A stretch of DNA of 64,000 bases from Betaproteobacteria bacterium. GTDB lineage: Bacteria; Pseudomonadota; Gammaproteobacteria; Burkholderiales; Sulfuricellaceae. A program made the position numbers and the translations under genes. This document shows, piece by piece, positions 1-9,396 of this stretch. Location of the stretch: assembly GCA_021373185.1 (NCBI GenBank), contig JAJFTF010000024.1, positions 186,001 through 250,000 of the forward strand, given 5' to 3'. Numbering within the stretch: position 1 is the first letter of the stretch; the number at the start of each line of letters is the position of its first letter. The notes below the pieces were generated by a model. It saw only the letters and a program-made list of their open reading frames with translations. It did no database searches and was not told the DNA's origin.

Positions 1-204
1 CACCGCCATCGCATAGGCCAGATAAGCGGCCTTGGCATAGGCGGCCAGCTCGTCCTCGGGTTCCCCGCTTGCCGCTTCGCCCGGCAGACCGGGCGTCGCC
101 GGCGGCAGCGCCTGCTCGTCCAGAAACACTCCGGTTTCCTCCTCCGGCAATGCCTCCAGTTGCTCGAACAGGTCGGGCGTAAAATTATCGATTTCATCCT
201 TCAT
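1..204 (-). CDS. parC: DNA topoisomerase IV subunit A (ParC), N-terminal part only
   Basis: Only the first 68 codons are in the window; the gene runs off the left edge. The translation starts MKDEIDNF, has an acidic, Pro-rich lead-in, and reaches the AYLAYAMAV stretch that in ParC/GyrA precedes the breakage-reunion domain. ParC with ParE forms the type II topoisomerase that unlinks daughter chromosomes. The ATG shares one base with the parE stop codon (TGATG), so the two subunits should be translationally coupled. The lead-in before AYLAYAMAV is longer than in E. coli ParC. The identity rests mainly on this motif and on the parE neighbour. Confidence 0.85.
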   Translation of the reverse strand, partial: MKDEIDNFTPDLFEQLEALPEEETGVFLDEQALPPATPGLPGEAASGEPEDELAAYAKAAYLAYAMAV

Positions 205-2174
205 CACTCGTCAGCCTCCACCAGATGGCCCGCCTCTTCCATCCAGGCTCGCCTCGAAGCGGCCTCGGATTTTGCCATCAGCTTGTTGAATACTTCCCGG
301 ACATAGCCGGTAAAATCGTTGGTGCGCAAGGTCAGCAAACGACGAGCGTCGGGGTTCAAGGTGGTTTCCCACAACTGCACCGGGTTCATTTCGCCCAAGC
401 CCTTGAAGCGCGACACCTGCCACGAAGCCTCGCGCACCTTGTCGGCGCGCAGCCGGTCGAGAGTGCCTTCCAGTTCGCCGTCGTCGAGACAATAAAATTT
501 GCGCGCCGGCTTGTTCTTGCCCTGTGCCGGCACGTCCACCCGATACAACGGCGGTTGCGCGACACACACCCGTCCATCGCGCACCAGAGCGGGAAAGTGG
601 CGGTAGAACAGGGTCAGCAGCAACACCTGGATATGGCTGCCGTCGACGTCGGCATCGGCCAGGATGATGACGCGGGCGTAGCGCAGGTTGGACATGTCCG
701 GCGTATCGTCCGGCCCGTGCGGGTCGACGCCGAGCGCCACGGCGATGTTGTGGATTTCGTTGTTGGCGAAGATACGGTCAGCCTCGTGCTCCCAGGTATT
801 CAGTACCTTGCCGCGCAGCGGCAGAATGGCCTGGGTATCCTTGTTGCGGCCCTGCTTGGCGGAGCCGCCGGCGGAATCGCCTTCGACCAGGAACAACTCG
901 CGTTCTTCCAGGTTGTCGGACTGGCAATCGGCCAGTTTGCCCGGCAGCACGGCGACGCCGGAGGACTTGCGCCGCTCGATCTTCTGCCCGGCGCGCTGGC
1001 GCGTCTGTGCCGCCCGGATCGAGAATTCGGCGATCTTCCTGGCCTGTTCCTGATGCTCGTTGAGCCACAGTTCAAGCGGGTCGCGCACCATGGCGGTCAC
1101 CAGCCGCAGCGCATCCCGCGACGACAGCCGTTCCTTGGTCTGGCCCTGGAACTGCGGATCGAGCATCTTGGTTGAAAGCACGAACGAGATGCGGCTGAAC
1201 ACGTCGTCGGCGGTAAGCTTGACGCCCTTCGGCAGCAGGCTGTGGTGCTCGATATAGCTCTTCACCGCGTTAAAAATGCCATCGCGCAGACCGGCTTCAT
1301 GGGTGCCGCCGGAGGGCGTGTGGATCAGGTTGACGTAGGATTCGCGCACGATCGGGCCGTCCTCGGTCCAAGCCACCACCCATTCCGCGCCCTCGCCTTC
1401 GGCGAAGGTGTCGTGCGAGGCCGGCGCATACTTGGAAAACTTCCAGAACAGGCCGTCGATCAGGTATTCCGACAATTGCGACTTGAGATAATCGGACAGC
1501 CCGTCCTGGTAAATCCACTCCTTTTCGTCCTTGGTCAGCCCGTTCTTGTCTTCGATTTCCAGCCGCACCCGCACGCCGGGCAGCAGCACCGCCTTGGCCT
1601 TCAGCACCCGTTCCAGTTGCTGCGGCGGAATCTCGGCGCTGTCGAAATACTGCGCGTCCGGCCACACCCGCACCGACGTGCCGGAAGCGCGCTTGGGCGC
1701 GCTGCTGACCAGCGCCAGCGGCTCGACCACATCGCCGCCGGTGAACGCCATGCGATGCACGCCGCCATCCCGCGTTACCGTCACTTCAAGCCGGTTCGAC
1801 AGCGCATTGGTGACGGAAACACCGACGCCGTGCAGCCCGCCGGAAAACTGGTAAGCGCCGCCGGCTTTCTTGTCGAACTTGCCGCCCGCGTGCAGCCTTG
1901 TATAAACCACCTCGACCGTGGATACGCCTTCTTCGGGATGGATGCCGACCGGGATGCCGCGACCATCGTCGGTGACTGAAACGGAACCATCGCCATGCAA
2001 TCGTACCGTAATGATTTTCGCGAAGCCGGCCAGCGCTTCGTCGGCGGAGTTGTCCACCACTTCGGTAATGATATGCAGCGGGTTGTCGGTGCGCGTATAC
2101 ATCCCCGGCCGCTGCTTTACCGGCTCCAGTCCGCGCAGGACGCGGATGGAGGAATCCGAATAGGTTTCTTTCAT
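204..2174 (-). CDS. parE: DNA topoisomerase IV subunit B (ParE)
   Basis: ATPase subunit of topoisomerase IV, 656 aa, about the usual ParE length and much shorter than GyrB. The GHKL ATPase shows the Asn/Glu motif near residues 41-46, the DDGRGIP motif near 69-75 and the GGLHGVG lid motif near 112-118. The TOPRIM domain carries EGDSAGG at about 431-437 and DADVDG at 507-512, the Mg-binding acidic cluster. It lacks the GyrB-type insertion, and it is followed directly by parC, which separates ParE from GyrB. It is transcribed away from msrB; its promoter must lie in the 87-bp divergent gap. Confidence 0.96.
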   Translation of the reverse strand: MKETYSDSSIRVLRGLEPVKQRPGMYTRTDNPLHIITEVVDNSADEALAGFAKIITVRLHGDGSVSVTDDGRGIPVGIHPEEGVSTVEVVYTRLHAGGKFDKKAGGAYQFSGGLHGVGVSVTNALSNRLEVTVTRDGGVHRMAFTGGDVVEPLALVSSAPKRASGTSVRVWPDAQYFDSAEIPPQQLERVLKAKAVLLPGVRVRLEIEDKNGLTKDEKEWIYQDGLSDYLKSQLSEYLIDGLFWKFSKYAPASHDTFAEGEGAEWVVAWTEDGPIVRESYVNLIHTPSGGTHEAGLRDGIFNAVKSYIEHHSLLPKGVKLTADDVFSRISFVLSTKMLDPQFQGQTKERLSSRDALRLVTAMVRDPLELWLNEHQEQARKIAEFSIRAAQTRQRAGQKIERRKSSGVAVLPGKLADCQSDNLEERELFLVEGDSAGGSAKQGRNKDTQAILPLRGKVLNTWEHEADRIFANNEIHNIAVALGVDPHGPDDTPDMSNLRYARVIILADADVDGSHIQVLLLTLFYRHFPALVRDGRVCVAQPPLYRVDVPAQGKNKPARKFYCLDDGELEGTLDRLRADKVREASWQVSRFKGLGEMNPVQLWETTLNPDARRLLTLRTNDFTGYVREVFNKLMAKSEAASRRAWMEEAGHLVEADE

Positions 2175-2192
2175 GACTGCTGTTTGATCCTG

Positions 2193-2220
2193 TTGCGATT
2201 CTGAAAAGTAGCCCTAATAT
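2193..2220 (+). promoter_or_regulatory. Candidate sigma-70 promoter of msrB
   Basis: TTGCGA at 2193-2198 and TAATAT at 2215-2220 are 16 bp apart, in the parE/msrB divergent gap. The msrB ATG follows after a leader of roughly 35 nt with AGGGAG at 2251-2256. This is a consensus match by eye only. Confidence 0.35.
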
Positions 2221-2261
2221 AACAAGTAAACCCCTGCCGAACAAAACTCAAGGGAGAATGA

Positions 2262-2726
2262 ATGATGACATGCCATGACAAAGATTTTTGCAAACCGGGC
2301 AAGGGCGAATTGAAAAAGGCGCTCAATCCCGAGCAGTATCAGGTTACCCAGGAAAACGGCACGGAATCGGCGTTCCGCAACGCTTACTGGGATAACAAGA
2401 AAGTGGGCATCTACGTCGATGTAGTTTCCGACGAGCCACTGTTCAGTTCTCTCGACAAATTCGATTCCGGCACCGGTTGGCCCAGCTTTAGCCGACCGAT
2501 CACGCCCGCCAATCTCGATTTACGCGAAGACCGCACGCATTTCATGACGCGCACCGAAGTTCGCAGCAAGCTGGGCGACTCGCACCTCGGACACCTCTTC
2601 GATGATGGCCCGGCACCCGGCGGCATGCGCTACTGCATCAACTCGGCATCCCTGCGCTTCATTCCGAAAGAAGACATGGAGAAGGAAGGCTACGGCGAAT
2701 TCTGCCGGCTATTCGAAAAGGAATAA
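2262..2726 (+). CDS. msrB: Peptide-methionine (R)-S-oxide reductase MsrB
   Basis: Reduces methionine-R-sulfoxide in oxidised proteins, 154 aa. The core signature is intact: GTGWPSF near residues 69-75, [10 protein letters not shown] near 110-119, and the catalytic Cys in [11 protein letters not shown] near 125-135. The two CxxC pairs that bind zinc in many MsrB proteins are absent; the first pair position reads VDVVSDEP. The family includes such zinc-free members, so activity is still expected. There is no signal peptide, so it is probably cytoplasmic. The start is ATG at 2262 with AGGGAG five bases upstream. The gene stands alone and converges on the chemoreceptor gene. Confidence 0.94.
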   Translation: MMTCHDKDFCKPGKGELKKALNPEQYQVTQENGTESAFRNAYWDNKKVGIYVDVVSDEPLFSSLDKFDSGTGWPSFSRPITPANLDLREDRTHFMTRTEVRSKLGDSHLGHLFDDGPAPGGMRYCINSASLRFIPKEDMEKEGYGEFCRLFEKE

Positions 2727-2778
2727 AGCCACATCCGCCACATGCCGGAATCGCATCCCAGCCATACGTCTTCCCGGT

Positions 2779-4410
2779 TTAAAGTCTGAAGCGGGCTACT
2801 TCGCTCTGCAAGGAATGCGTCATGGACTGAATACCGTGACATGCCTGGGCCGTTTGCCCGATGGTCTCGCTGCTTTCGCGAGCCATTTGTGCGATCCGTT
2901 CAATCTGGGCGGCAACCGTGCTGGTTGTTTCGCTCTCCTCACGGGTGGCATGCGCGACTTGCTGGATCATTTCCACCACATGTTTCACACCGACCGTGAT
3001 CTGATCGATAGCCTCGTCGGCCAGGTGCGCCATCGCAACACCCTGCTCAACCTGCTCGCCGCCTCTTTCCATGGTGGAAACCGCACTGGAAATTTCAGAC
3101 TGAATCGCGCCGATCATGATCGATATCTCTGAAGTGGCGCTGGTGGTTCGCTCGGCCAGTTTGCGCACTTCGTCCGCCACCACCGCAAATCCGCGCCCCT
3201 GTTCACCCGCACGTGCCGCTTCGATGGCCGCATTCAACGCCAGCAGGTTGGTCTGATCGGCGATATCCTTGATCACTTTGACGATCTGCCCGATCTGGTC
3301 GGAATGACTGCTGAGGGAACCCATCATCGCTGCGGATTCGCTCACCGTGACAGATATTGCCTGGATGCCTTCAACAGCGGCATTCACGACACTGTGCCCC
3401 TTGTCGGCCATAGTGCTGGCGCCATCGGCCGCCACTGAAATCGACTGGACCTTCTCGGCAACCTCCCTGACCATCGTGTTCAGCCCCTCGATTGCCGCCG
3501 CCACGCTGGTTGCCTGCTCCATCTGGCTATTGGCAAGGGAAGAAATTTGTTCCGCTGTGCTGGATTGCGTTTCGGCAGCGCAGGTGACCTGATCGGTCGA
3601 ATTGCGGATTGCGCCGATAATGGAAGAAAAATCCCCGGCCATCTTGTTGAACGCCTGGGCGACCTCGCCCAACTCGTCCTCGGTCATCAGATTCGCGCGT
3701 GCGGTCAGATCGCCGTCGGACAGCTTCTTTGCCGCATCCGCCAGAATGGAAACGCCGCGGCTTACCGATCGGGTAATGACAAAACCGATCAATATGGTCA
3801 GCAACAATCCCACGACAATACTCGCGACAGAGACCATCCGAATGGTTTTGCCGATCGCCAGAGCACGCTCGTATTCGTTTTTAGCAGCATCCACCCGATA
3901 TTTGATCAGCGCGTCGATGCCATCCGAAGCCTTCGCATAAGCCGGATCCAGAACATCCTTGCGCAGCTTATCAGCTTCGGCAAATTTCTCGGCCTGCAGC
4001 AAGTCGATGGTGGGCATAACGCCGTTACGCCCGAAATTCATGCGCTCTTTCGTGAAGTCATCCAGCAGTTTCTTTTCTTCCGCCGACATCCGCCGTGCTT
4101 TATAAGATTTCAGGATATTTTCTATCGCAAAAATATTCCCGCTCACCTTATCGGCATGGGCCATAATTTCAAATCCATCCGTTTCCTGACGTGCAGAAAG
4201 CAGCTCGGTGCGGATCTTCATTTGATTGTTGCGCATCTCGTTGAGCTGGTTGATCGCCAGCAGACTATCGTTATAAACGCTCAACAAGGCATCATTGGAA
4301 TTATTGATTCCGATCAGCCCCGTCAGCCCGATCCCGCCAAGAAGAACGGATACGAAAATAATCAGAACGGTCAGCTTGGTTCGAATTTTCATGTTGCTCA
4401 AATCATTCAT
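2779..4410 (-). CDS. Methyl-accepting chemotaxis protein
   Basis: Transmembrane chemoreceptor, 543 aa. TM1 is at about 12-34, a periplasmic four-helix-bundle-like sensor at about 35-190, TM2 at about 191-213, a HAMP domain to about 265, and then the long signalling coiled coil. The hairpin tip that contacts CheA/CheW is clear: [20 protein letters not shown] near 388-407, then [15 protein letters not shown]. There is no C-terminal pentapeptide for CheR/CheB tethering. No che genes are nearby, so this is an orphan receptor. The ligand cannot be read from the sequence. The start is followed by a short basic stretch before TM1. Confidence 0.95.
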   Translation of the reverse strand: MNDLSNMKIRTKLTVLIIFVSVLLGGIGLTGLIGINNSNDALLSVYNDSLLAINQLNEMRNNQMKIRTELLSARQETDGFEIMAHADKVSGNIFAIENILKSYKARRMSAEEKKLLDDFTKERMNFGRNGVMPTIDLLQAEKFAEADKLRKDVLDPAYAKASDGIDALIKYRVDAAKNEYERALAIGKTIRMVSVASIVVGLLLTILIGFVITRSVSRGVSILADAAKKLSDGDLTARANLMTEDELGEVAQAFNKMAGDFSSIIGAIRNSTDQVTCAAETQSSTAEQISSLANSQMEQATSVAAAIEGLNTMVREVAEKVQSISVAADGASTMADKGHSVVNAAVEGIQAISVTVSESAAMMGSLSSHSDQIGQIVKVIKDIADQTNLLALNAAIEAARAGEQGRGFAVVADEVRKLAERTTSATSEISIMIGAIQSEISSAVSTMERGGEQVEQGVAMAHLADEAIDQITVGVKHVVEMIQQVAHATREESETTSTVAAQIERIAQMARESSETIGQTAQACHGIQSMTHSLQSEVARFRL

Positions 4411-4496
4411 GGCGCCCTCCTCCAGGAGTTTTTTCTATCCCTGGCAGAAAATAGCCGGGATTTTATTTGAAATTGGTATTGCGGCATTTTAGAGAA

Positions 4497-4533
4497 CTTG
4501 TCGAGCCCGAAAAAATCGAATACGCTCGACAAG
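4497..4533. repeat. Inverted repeat in the chemoreceptor/srkA divergent gap
   Basis: CTTGTCGAGC at 4497-4506 is repeated inverted as GCTCGACAAG at 4524-4533, giving perfect 10-bp arms around a 17-nt loop. No T-run follows. It may be a regulatory hairpin or the relic of a dispersed repeat. Confidence 0.6.
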
Positions 4534-4638
4534 CTCTCCCAGAAGCTGAACCAGATGGTAAACCGAGTCAGCCTCTCTTTACCAGTCCGGCTGTGACATT
4601 GTTTGCGGTTGACTGGACATCTCTCACCTCGTCGGGAC

Positions 4639-4644
4639 TACAAT
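4639..4644 (+). promoter_or_regulatory. Candidate -10 box of srkA
   Basis: TACAAT ends 17 bases before the srkA ATG at 4662, so the leader would be only about 10 nt, and no Shine-Dalgarno sequence is visible in it. The -35 is poor: TGGACA at 4614-4619 is 19 bp away. Confidence 0.3.
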
Positions 4645-4661
4645 AACCCCTTTCATTTCGA

Positions 4662-5663
4662 ATGGCCGCAGTGAATCCTCCCACTCCCCCTTATCAAGAT
4701 CTCACACCCGACCTCATCCTCAATGCAGTGGAAAGCACGGGACTGTGCTGCGACGGTCGCCTGCTCGCGCTCAACAGCTATGAGAATCGGGTTTACCAAA
4801 TCGGCATCGAGGACAGCGCGCCGGTCATCGCCAAATTCTACCGACCGCTGCGCTGGACTGATGCAGCCATCCTCGAGGAACACCGCTTCACGCTGGAACT
4901 CGCCGAGCGGGAGATTCCCGTCGTGGCGCCCCTGATTGACAAAGGCGGGAGCACCCTGCACCAGTTCGAAGGCTTCCGTTTCACGATCTCCCCGCGCCAA
5001 CCGGGACGCGCACCTGAACTGGACAACCCCGACACGCTGGAATGGATGGGGCGATTCATCGGCAGAATTCATGCGGTAGGCGCCATCAAGCCCTTTGTCC
5101 ACCGCCCCGCCCTGACCATCGAAAATTTCGGCGTGATGCCGTCACAACACGTCCTGGCCAACGGCTTCATCCCGCCCGACCTGGAAGCCGCCTACAGCAG
5201 CATCGTCGATGACGTGCTGAAACGGGTGCGAAGCGCCTTTGCGCAGGCCGGATCCGTCGCCATGATCCGGCTGCACGGCGACTGCCATCCCGGCAACGTG
5301 CTGTGGTCGGACAGCGGCCCGCACTTCGTCGATTTCGACGACTGCCGCATGGGGCCTGCCATGCAGGACATCTGGATGTTGCTATCGGGAGATCGCGCCG
5401 CGATGACCCTGCAACTTTCCCACTTCATGGACGGCTACCGTGAATTCCATGATTTCAACCCGCGCGAATTGCTGCTGATGGAGGCGCTACGCACTCTGCG
5501 CATGATCCATTACAGCGGCTGGCTAGCCCTGCGCTGGAGCGACCCCGCCTTCCCCGCCAACTTCCCCTGGTTCAACACCCAACACTACTGGCAGGATCAG
5601 ATCCTCGCGCTCAGGGAACAGGCTGCTTTGATGGATGAACCCCCACTGATGCTGGGTCAGTGA
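4662..5663 (+). CDS. srkA: Stress response serine/threonine protein kinase SrkA (YihE/RdoA family)
   Basis: Cytoplasmic APH-fold kinase, 333 aa; E. coli SrkA (328 aa) counters stress-induced death. The nucleotide-binding Lys is in VIAKFYRP near residue 58. The catalytic loop LHGDCHPGNVLW lies near 204-215 (His205, Asp207, Asn212). The metal-binding motif FVDFDDCRMGP lies near 222-232. The N-terminal ENRVYQ block is typical of YihE proteins. No Shine-Dalgarno precedes the ATG, which lies very close to a TACAAT box, so initiation may be leaderless or nearly so. It is probably monocistronic. Confidence 0.92.
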   Translation: MAAVNPPTPPYQDLTPDLILNAVESTGLCCDGRLLALNSYENRVYQIGIEDSAPVIAKFYRPLRWTDAAILEEHRFTLELAEREIPVVAPLIDKGGSTLHQFEGFRFTISPRQPGRAPELDNPDTLEWMGRFIGRIHAVGAIKPFVHRPALTIENFGVMPSQHVLANGFIPPDLEAAYSSIVDDVLKRVRSAFAQAGSVAMIRLHGDCHPGNVLWSDSGPHFVDFDDCRMGPAMQDIWMLLSGDRAAMTLQLSHFMDGYREFHDFNPRELLLMEALRTLRMIHYSGWLALRWSDPAFPANFPWFNTQHYWQDQILALREQAALMDEPPLMLGQ

Positions 5664-5751
5664 GTTAAATACGGGATAACTGCCATGGTATGATTCATGA
5701 CAATCATCATCAGAAGCCCCCATTGAACCCGGCCCGGCATACAGGATAATC

Positions 5752-7539
5752 ATGGACATCAATTCCCCCGCGCAAACCTTACCCTCGCCAAATGCACTGC
5801 GCCCAAAAATGGCCGGGCTGCTACTGATACTTGCCATTACTCTGGTTTACGGACGGTTTTTCTATAATCCGCCGGTATTTGACGATCTTAACGTTCTGAC
5901 CAACAGGCAACTTCTGCAAGGCTATGGCCACTCGTTTTTCACGTTCACCCTGAGATGGTTTCCCTACGCCACCTTTGGCTGGGTACATAATCTTGCCGGC
6001 ATGAACTTTGTCTGGCACCGGCTGGTCAATTTGCTGTTCCATGCCGCAACCGTATTGGCGCTATACCGTTTTCTGGCATTGCTGTTTAAAACCACCCTTA
6101 AAGAGTGGGGGACCGACCGCCTCGCATTCTGGGGCGCGATGATTTTTGCAGTGCACCCGGTCGCAGTTTACGCGGCTGGTTACCTAATCGAACGCAGCAT
6201 CGTCATGGCAACGCTGTTTTCCATTCTCGCCCTGCATGCCTTCCTTAAAGGCTTAACCGATGGCAAGCGACGCTGGCTTTATTTTTCCACCCTATTCTAT
6301 TTTCTGGCGGTTTTTTCCAAGGAGCACGCCGTCATGCTGCCTGCCGCCATCGCGGCGATGACATTGCTGGTGCGCCGACCTTCCCTTGCGCTGCTACGCG
6401 AGATGGCGGCGCCGCTCGCAGTGTTTTTCGCGATTGCCCTTCTGATCGTATTGAAAGCCAAAGGCGTGCTGGGGCAGCCGTACGAACCCTTCGCGGCGGG
6501 GATGCTGGCCGCCGTGGCCGAAAACCATGCCGGATTCAACATTGAGCATGCCTACCCCCTCAGCATTCTTATGGAAGGACTGTTGTTCTTCAAATACCTC
6601 GGGCTCTGGCTGCTGCCCTATGTCGGCTGGATGTCGATCGACTTGCGCGCGGAATTCCCCAGCGGCCTCTTCTCCTGGCCCTATACCTTCGGCTTCCTGG
6701 CCTTTGCCGCCTATCCCTTCCTCGCACTGAAGTTGCTGCTGCGGGGCGAGAGATCCGGCTTGGCGGGCTTTGCCCTGCTGTTCCCCTGGCTGATGTTTCT
6801 TACCGAACTCACCACCATCCGCATTCAGGAACCGATCGTGCTGTATCGCAGCTATTTGTGGATGCTGACCTTGCCGGCCTTGTTGCCGGTTGTCGCCGGC
6901 AAGCTCGCGCCACGCCGGGAAAATATCGTGCTGGCCATCGTGGCGTTGGTACTGGCGGCCTCCGCATGGAACCGGCTGGAAACTTTCTCTAATGATTTGC
7001 TGTTATGGAACGACGCGGTGACCAAGTACCCCAACGACAAGGTTCCCGGCGCAGAAAGAGGTTATGTCAACCGCGGCGTAGCTTGCATAAGATACCGTCT
7101 CTATAATATCGCTTTCGCCGATTTCGACAGGGCAATCGCGATTAACCCAAAAGCTTCCGTTGCCTATTCTGATCGCGCAATGGCGAATCTCAACCTGTCG
7201 CGCTTCCAGGAGGCGCTAGACGATGCAAGCAAAGCGATTGAACTCGATCCGAAATATGCCAGCCCCTATTCCAACCGGGGAATCGCCAAAAGCCGTTTGG
7301 GCCAGCTTCGGGAGGCGCTTGCGGATCACGATCAAGCGATCATCCTTGACCCCGACAATTCGCAGATGCGCACCAACCGGGGCGTTGCACGCATGGCGGC
7401 GGGCGATGCCGCCGGCGCATTAAAGGATTTCGAACAGGCGGTGGCACTGAACCCGTATAACCACAATGCCGCATTCAACCGCGACTTGGTGCGAAAAAAA
7501 ATGGGCGCCGGAGAGGCGCCCATCAAGAAAACTCCCTGA
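5752..7539 (+). CDS. GT-C-like polytopic membrane protein with C-terminal TPR repeats (putative protein O-glycosyltransferase)
   Basis: 595 aa. About ten hydrophobic segments span residues 20-410; about four TPR units span 420-585 (for example near 455-485 and 490-520). The first extracytoplasmic loop has an acidic motif, VFDDLN near 42-47. A FAVHPVAVYAAGYLIERS block (132-149) recalls the HPVHTEAVAWI-type block of TMTC/GT-C proteins that move sugar from lipid donors to protein. This suggests an O-glycosyltransferase, and the two convergent prepilin genes make pilin an attractive target; both points are inference. The last codons lie inside the terminator hairpin of the facing prepilin gene. 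No other glycosylation gene is adjacent. Confidence 0.72.
   Translation: MDINSPAQTLPSPNALRPKMAGLLLILAITLVYGRFFYNPPVFDDLNVLTNRQLLQGYGHSFFTFTLRWFPYATFGWVHNLAGMNFVWHRLVNLLFHAATVLALYRFLALLFKTTLKEWGTDRLAFWGAMIFAVHPVAVYAAGYLIERSIVMATLFSILALHAFLKGLTDGKRRWLYFSTLFYFLAVFSKEHAVMLPAAIAAMTLLVRRPSLALLREMAAPLAVFFAIALLIVLKAKGVLGQPYEPFAAGMLAAVAENHAGFNIEHAYPLSILMEGLLFFKYLGLWLLPYVGWMSIDLRAEFPSGLFSWPYTFGFLAFAAYPFLALKLLLRGERSGLAGFALLFPWLMFLTELTTIRIQEPIVLYRSYLWMLTLPALLPVVAGKLAPRRENIVLAIVALVLAASAWNRLETFSNDLLLWNDAVTKYPNDKVPGAERGYVNRGVACIRYRLYNIAFADFDRAIAINPKASVAYSDRAMANLNLSRFQEALDDASKAIELDPKYASPYSNRGIAKSRLGQLREALADHDQAIILDPDNSQMRTNRGVARMAAGDAAGALKDFEQAVALNPYNHNAAFNRDLVRKKMGAGEAPIKKTP
7493..7523 (-). terminator. Rho-independent terminator of the prepilin gene at 7543, inside the convergent GT-C/TPR coding region
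   Basis: ATGGGCGCC at 7501-7509 pairs perfectly with GGCGCCCAT at 7515-7523 around a GGAGA loop. On the minus strand the stem is followed by a run of Ts (the A-run at 7494-7500). It lies 20 nt past the prepilin stop and at the same time encodes residues near the C-terminus of the plus-strand gene. Confidence 0.8.
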
Positions 7540-7542
7540 AAA

Positions 7543-8109
7543 TTACAGTTGCCGGCACAAAACAATGTAACCCGCAGTGCCATATGCGGCAACAATAGGA
7601 GAGGCGTTAACCATAGTTTCGTTAAGAGTTCCCAAGCCTGCCCCGGCCGCTGTAAGGAGGCCTTTCACGGTGCCAGAGGTGGAAATGCCATCGTCAATCG
7701 CGGTATCAACAAGTTGCGCAAATTTCGCCGGCACCGAGGTGCAAACGGTATCGCCTGAAAGGCCCGTAGTGACCGAGCCATTTACCACCCCAAGGTATCC
7801 GCCCAGTCCGTTGACGCCAGGGATCAGGCTATTGGGATCGCCGATCAACATCCCCTCGGTGCGGGTCGACCCCCAGAATCCGCCGAGCGAGGTAGCGATG
7901 TAGTCGTCATCCAGCGCCGGGTACACTTTTTTACGGTCATAATAGCCATAATAGGCTGCCGTCACACCGTTCAAGTCGTTGATGATACTTTTGATCTTGG
8001 CGTTTTCGATCAGCGACTGGCCTTTCAGTACGCCACCGATCAGCAGGCCGATGATCACCATCACGATAGCGATTTCAATCAGGGTAAAACCGAACTGCCT
8101 GTTCTTCAT
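7543..8109 (-). CDS. Prepilin (type IV pilin-like), paralogue 1
   Basis: 188 aa. A seven-residue leader MKNRQFG is followed by the prepilin-peptidase site G|FTLIE, with Phe+1 and Glu+5, and the hydrophobic helix IAIVMVIIGLLIGGVLKGQ. The C-terminal half has two Cys (in DTVCTSV and at the end, IVLCRQL) that could form the usual pilin disulfide loop. It is clearly a paralogue of the next gene: helix, FWGSTRTEG, KFAQLVDT and DDGISTSG are shared. It has its own candidate promoter and terminator, so the two are probably separate transcripts. Whether it is a major pilin or a pseudopilin cannot be decided here. Confidence 0.9.
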   Translation of the reverse strand: MKNRQFGFTLIEIAIVMVIIGLLIGGVLKGQSLIENAKIKSIINDLNGVTAAYYGYYDRKKVYPALDDDYIATSLGGFWGSTRTEGMLIGDPNSLIPGVNGLGGYLGVVNGSVTTGLSGDTVCTSVPAKFAQLVDTAIDDGISTSGTVKGLLTAAGAGLGTLNETMVNASPIVAAYGTAGYIVLCRQL

Positions 8110-8186
8110 CTCCGGACTCTCCTGAGTAAATTTAGAGCGGCCAAATAAAAAACTGCCGATGAATATCGACTAGCCGCATCGTTGCA

Positions 8187-8215
8187 ATACTAGACACCTT
8201 TGCCGATGATGGCAA
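8187..8215 (-). promoter_or_regulatory. Candidate sigma-70 promoter of prepilin paralogue 1
   Basis: On the minus strand, TTGCCA (8210-8215) and TAGTAT (8187-8192) are separated by exactly 17 bp. It lies between the terminator of paralogue 2 and the start of paralogue 1, with AGGAG about 9 nt before the ATG. Confidence 0.5.
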
Positions 8216-8258
8216 GACGCCCAAAACCAAGCAAACCACGACTTATCAGAGAGCAATA

Positions 8259-8287
8259 TAAAAAATGGGCGCCCATTGGGCGCCCAT
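8259..8287 (-). terminator. Rho-independent terminator of prepilin paralogue 2
   Basis: ATGGGCGCCC at 8265-8274 and GGGCGCCCAT at 8278-8287 form a perfect 10-bp stem with a 3-nt loop. On the minus strand it is followed by a T-run (As at 8259-8264). The stem sequence is nearly identical to the terminator at 7501-7523, so the duplicated unit seems to have included its terminator. Confidence 0.85.
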
Positions 8288-8308
8288 TAGCATAACAAAA
8301 CAACAGAT

Positions 8309-8887
8309 TTAAAGTTCCATGCACACGATCACGTAACCCGCAGTGCCATAGAAGGAGGTAATTGCTGAGGCGCCAACCAAATTCTCGTTAAGAGTTCCGG
8401 CCCCCGTAACCGCCAGAGAGACGCCTCTCATGGAACCAGAGGTGGAAATGCCATCGTCAATCGAGGTATCGACAAGTTGCGCAAATTTTGACGGCAGCGA
8501 AGTGCAAGCGGCAACTCCAGAGACGCCGATAGTTGTTGCGCCATTTACCACCCCAATGAATCCGCCCAGTGCGTTGGAGCCTGGAACCGTACTGTTGGCA
8601 TCGCCGGTCAATATTCCCTCGGTGCGGGTCGACCCCCAGAATCCGCCAAGTGAAGTAGCAGTGTAGTCGGTATCCACCGCCGGTGCAGCGCGCTTGCGAT
8701 CCAGATAGGTGTAATAACCTGCCTGTATGCCTTTCAGGTCGCTGACGACGCTTTTGACCTTGGCGTTGTCGATCAGCGCCTGACCTTTCAGTACGCCGCC
8801 GATCAGCAGGCCGATAATCACCATCACGATGGCGATTTCAACCAGGGTAAAACCCGATTGCTTTTTCATTTCCAGATTGTTCCTCAT
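8309..8887 (-). CDS. Prepilin (type IV pilin-like), paralogue 2
   Basis: 192 aa. A 12-residue leader ending KKQSG is followed by the G|FTLVE cleavage site and the helix IAIVMVIIGLLIGGVLKGQ. Two Cys (in AACTSL and VIVCMEL) match those of paralogue 1. The ATG at 8887 is favoured because GGAGGA lies seven bases upstream; an internal Met (8869) would give a six-residue leader. The two proteins agree best in the helix and in the C-terminal third and diverge between, as expected for exposed pilin surface. It is preceded by the long AT-rich gap, where its promoter must lie. Confidence 0.9.
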   Translation of the reverse strand: MRNNLEMKKQSGFTLVEIAIVMVIIGLLIGGVLKGQALIDNAKVKSVVSDLKGIQAGYYTYLDRKRAAPAVDTDYTATSLGGFWGSTRTEGILTGDANSTVPGSNALGGFIGVVNGATTIGVSGVAACTSLPSKFAQLVDTSIDDGISTSGSMRGVSLAVTGAGTLNENLVGASAITSFYGTAGYVIVCMEL

Positions 8888-9005
8888 TTTCAGATCCTCC
8901 GATGGATAAAAATAATCATAAAAAAAATCAAAACCCTTAACGCAACAGCAAACACCAGATCTGCGCCATCAAAAACAACCTGGAAACAGGCAGCCATCGC
9001 ATTAC

Positions 9006-9043
9006 ACGGTGTGACCGTATCATGCCCGCACACCGCATGTCAA
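9006..9043 (-). promoter_or_regulatory. Candidate promoter/operator of prepilin paralogue 2
   Basis: On the minus strand a perfect TTGACA (9038-9043) is followed 17 bp later by a poor -10 (ATACGG, 9015-9020). That -10 overlaps the palindrome ACGGT-GTG-ACCGT at 9006-9018. A weak -10 under a dyad would fit an activator- or repressor-controlled promoter. Confidence 0.3.
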
Positions 9044-9359
9044 CTATTTAAATCAACAAATTCAGCCGGTTGCAATTTTGTGCCGTTAATCCACTTCGCT
9101 ACACTCACATAACTACATGATTAATATAAAAAATCAACAAATGTGGCGCTTGTGACTTGTAGCTTGAACATTTCGCTTTAGTAAGCTGATTTATTTGTGC
9201 TTACCGGAATTCGAAACATCCGGGTTACAGGTAACTTATCGGCAATTCGATCCGGGACTTGAGGAACGATGGATGAAAATTCTGTAATTCGAGGAAAATA
9301 CGAATAATTTCATTATGATACAAAGCAGCATTTATCAAGTGTGTGCAGATACCCACCTT

Positions 9360-9391
9360 GAAAAATCGCTTTTTCGCGTCCGGGCGGACGC
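9360..9391 (-). terminator. Terminator of the KefB/C-type antiporter gene
   Basis: GCGTCCG-GG-CGGACGC at 9376-9391 is a perfect 7-bp stem just past the stop codon at 9397. A second hairpin on the minus strand, GAAAAA-GCGA-TTTTTC (9360-9375), supplies the T-run. Confidence 0.7.
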
Positions 9392-9396
9392 TTGCA

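Larger units (their letters stand above)
8888..9396. other. AT-rich 0.5 kb intergenic region upstream of the prepilins
   Basis: There is no supportable gene in these 509 bases, which are much richer in A+T than the flanks. It holds a candidate prepilin promoter with a small palindrome (9006-9043) and the terminator of the antiporter gene (9360-9391). A short inverted repeat GTAAGC-N12-GCTTAC lies near 9180-9204. The rest shows nothing I can name. Confidence 0.6.

Noticed and set aside
9070..9085. Sigma-54-like site on the minus strand (GGCACAAAATTGC) upstream of prepilin 2
   Set aside because: The GG-GC distance is nine bases between the pairs instead of ten, so it should not work as a -24/-12 promoter.
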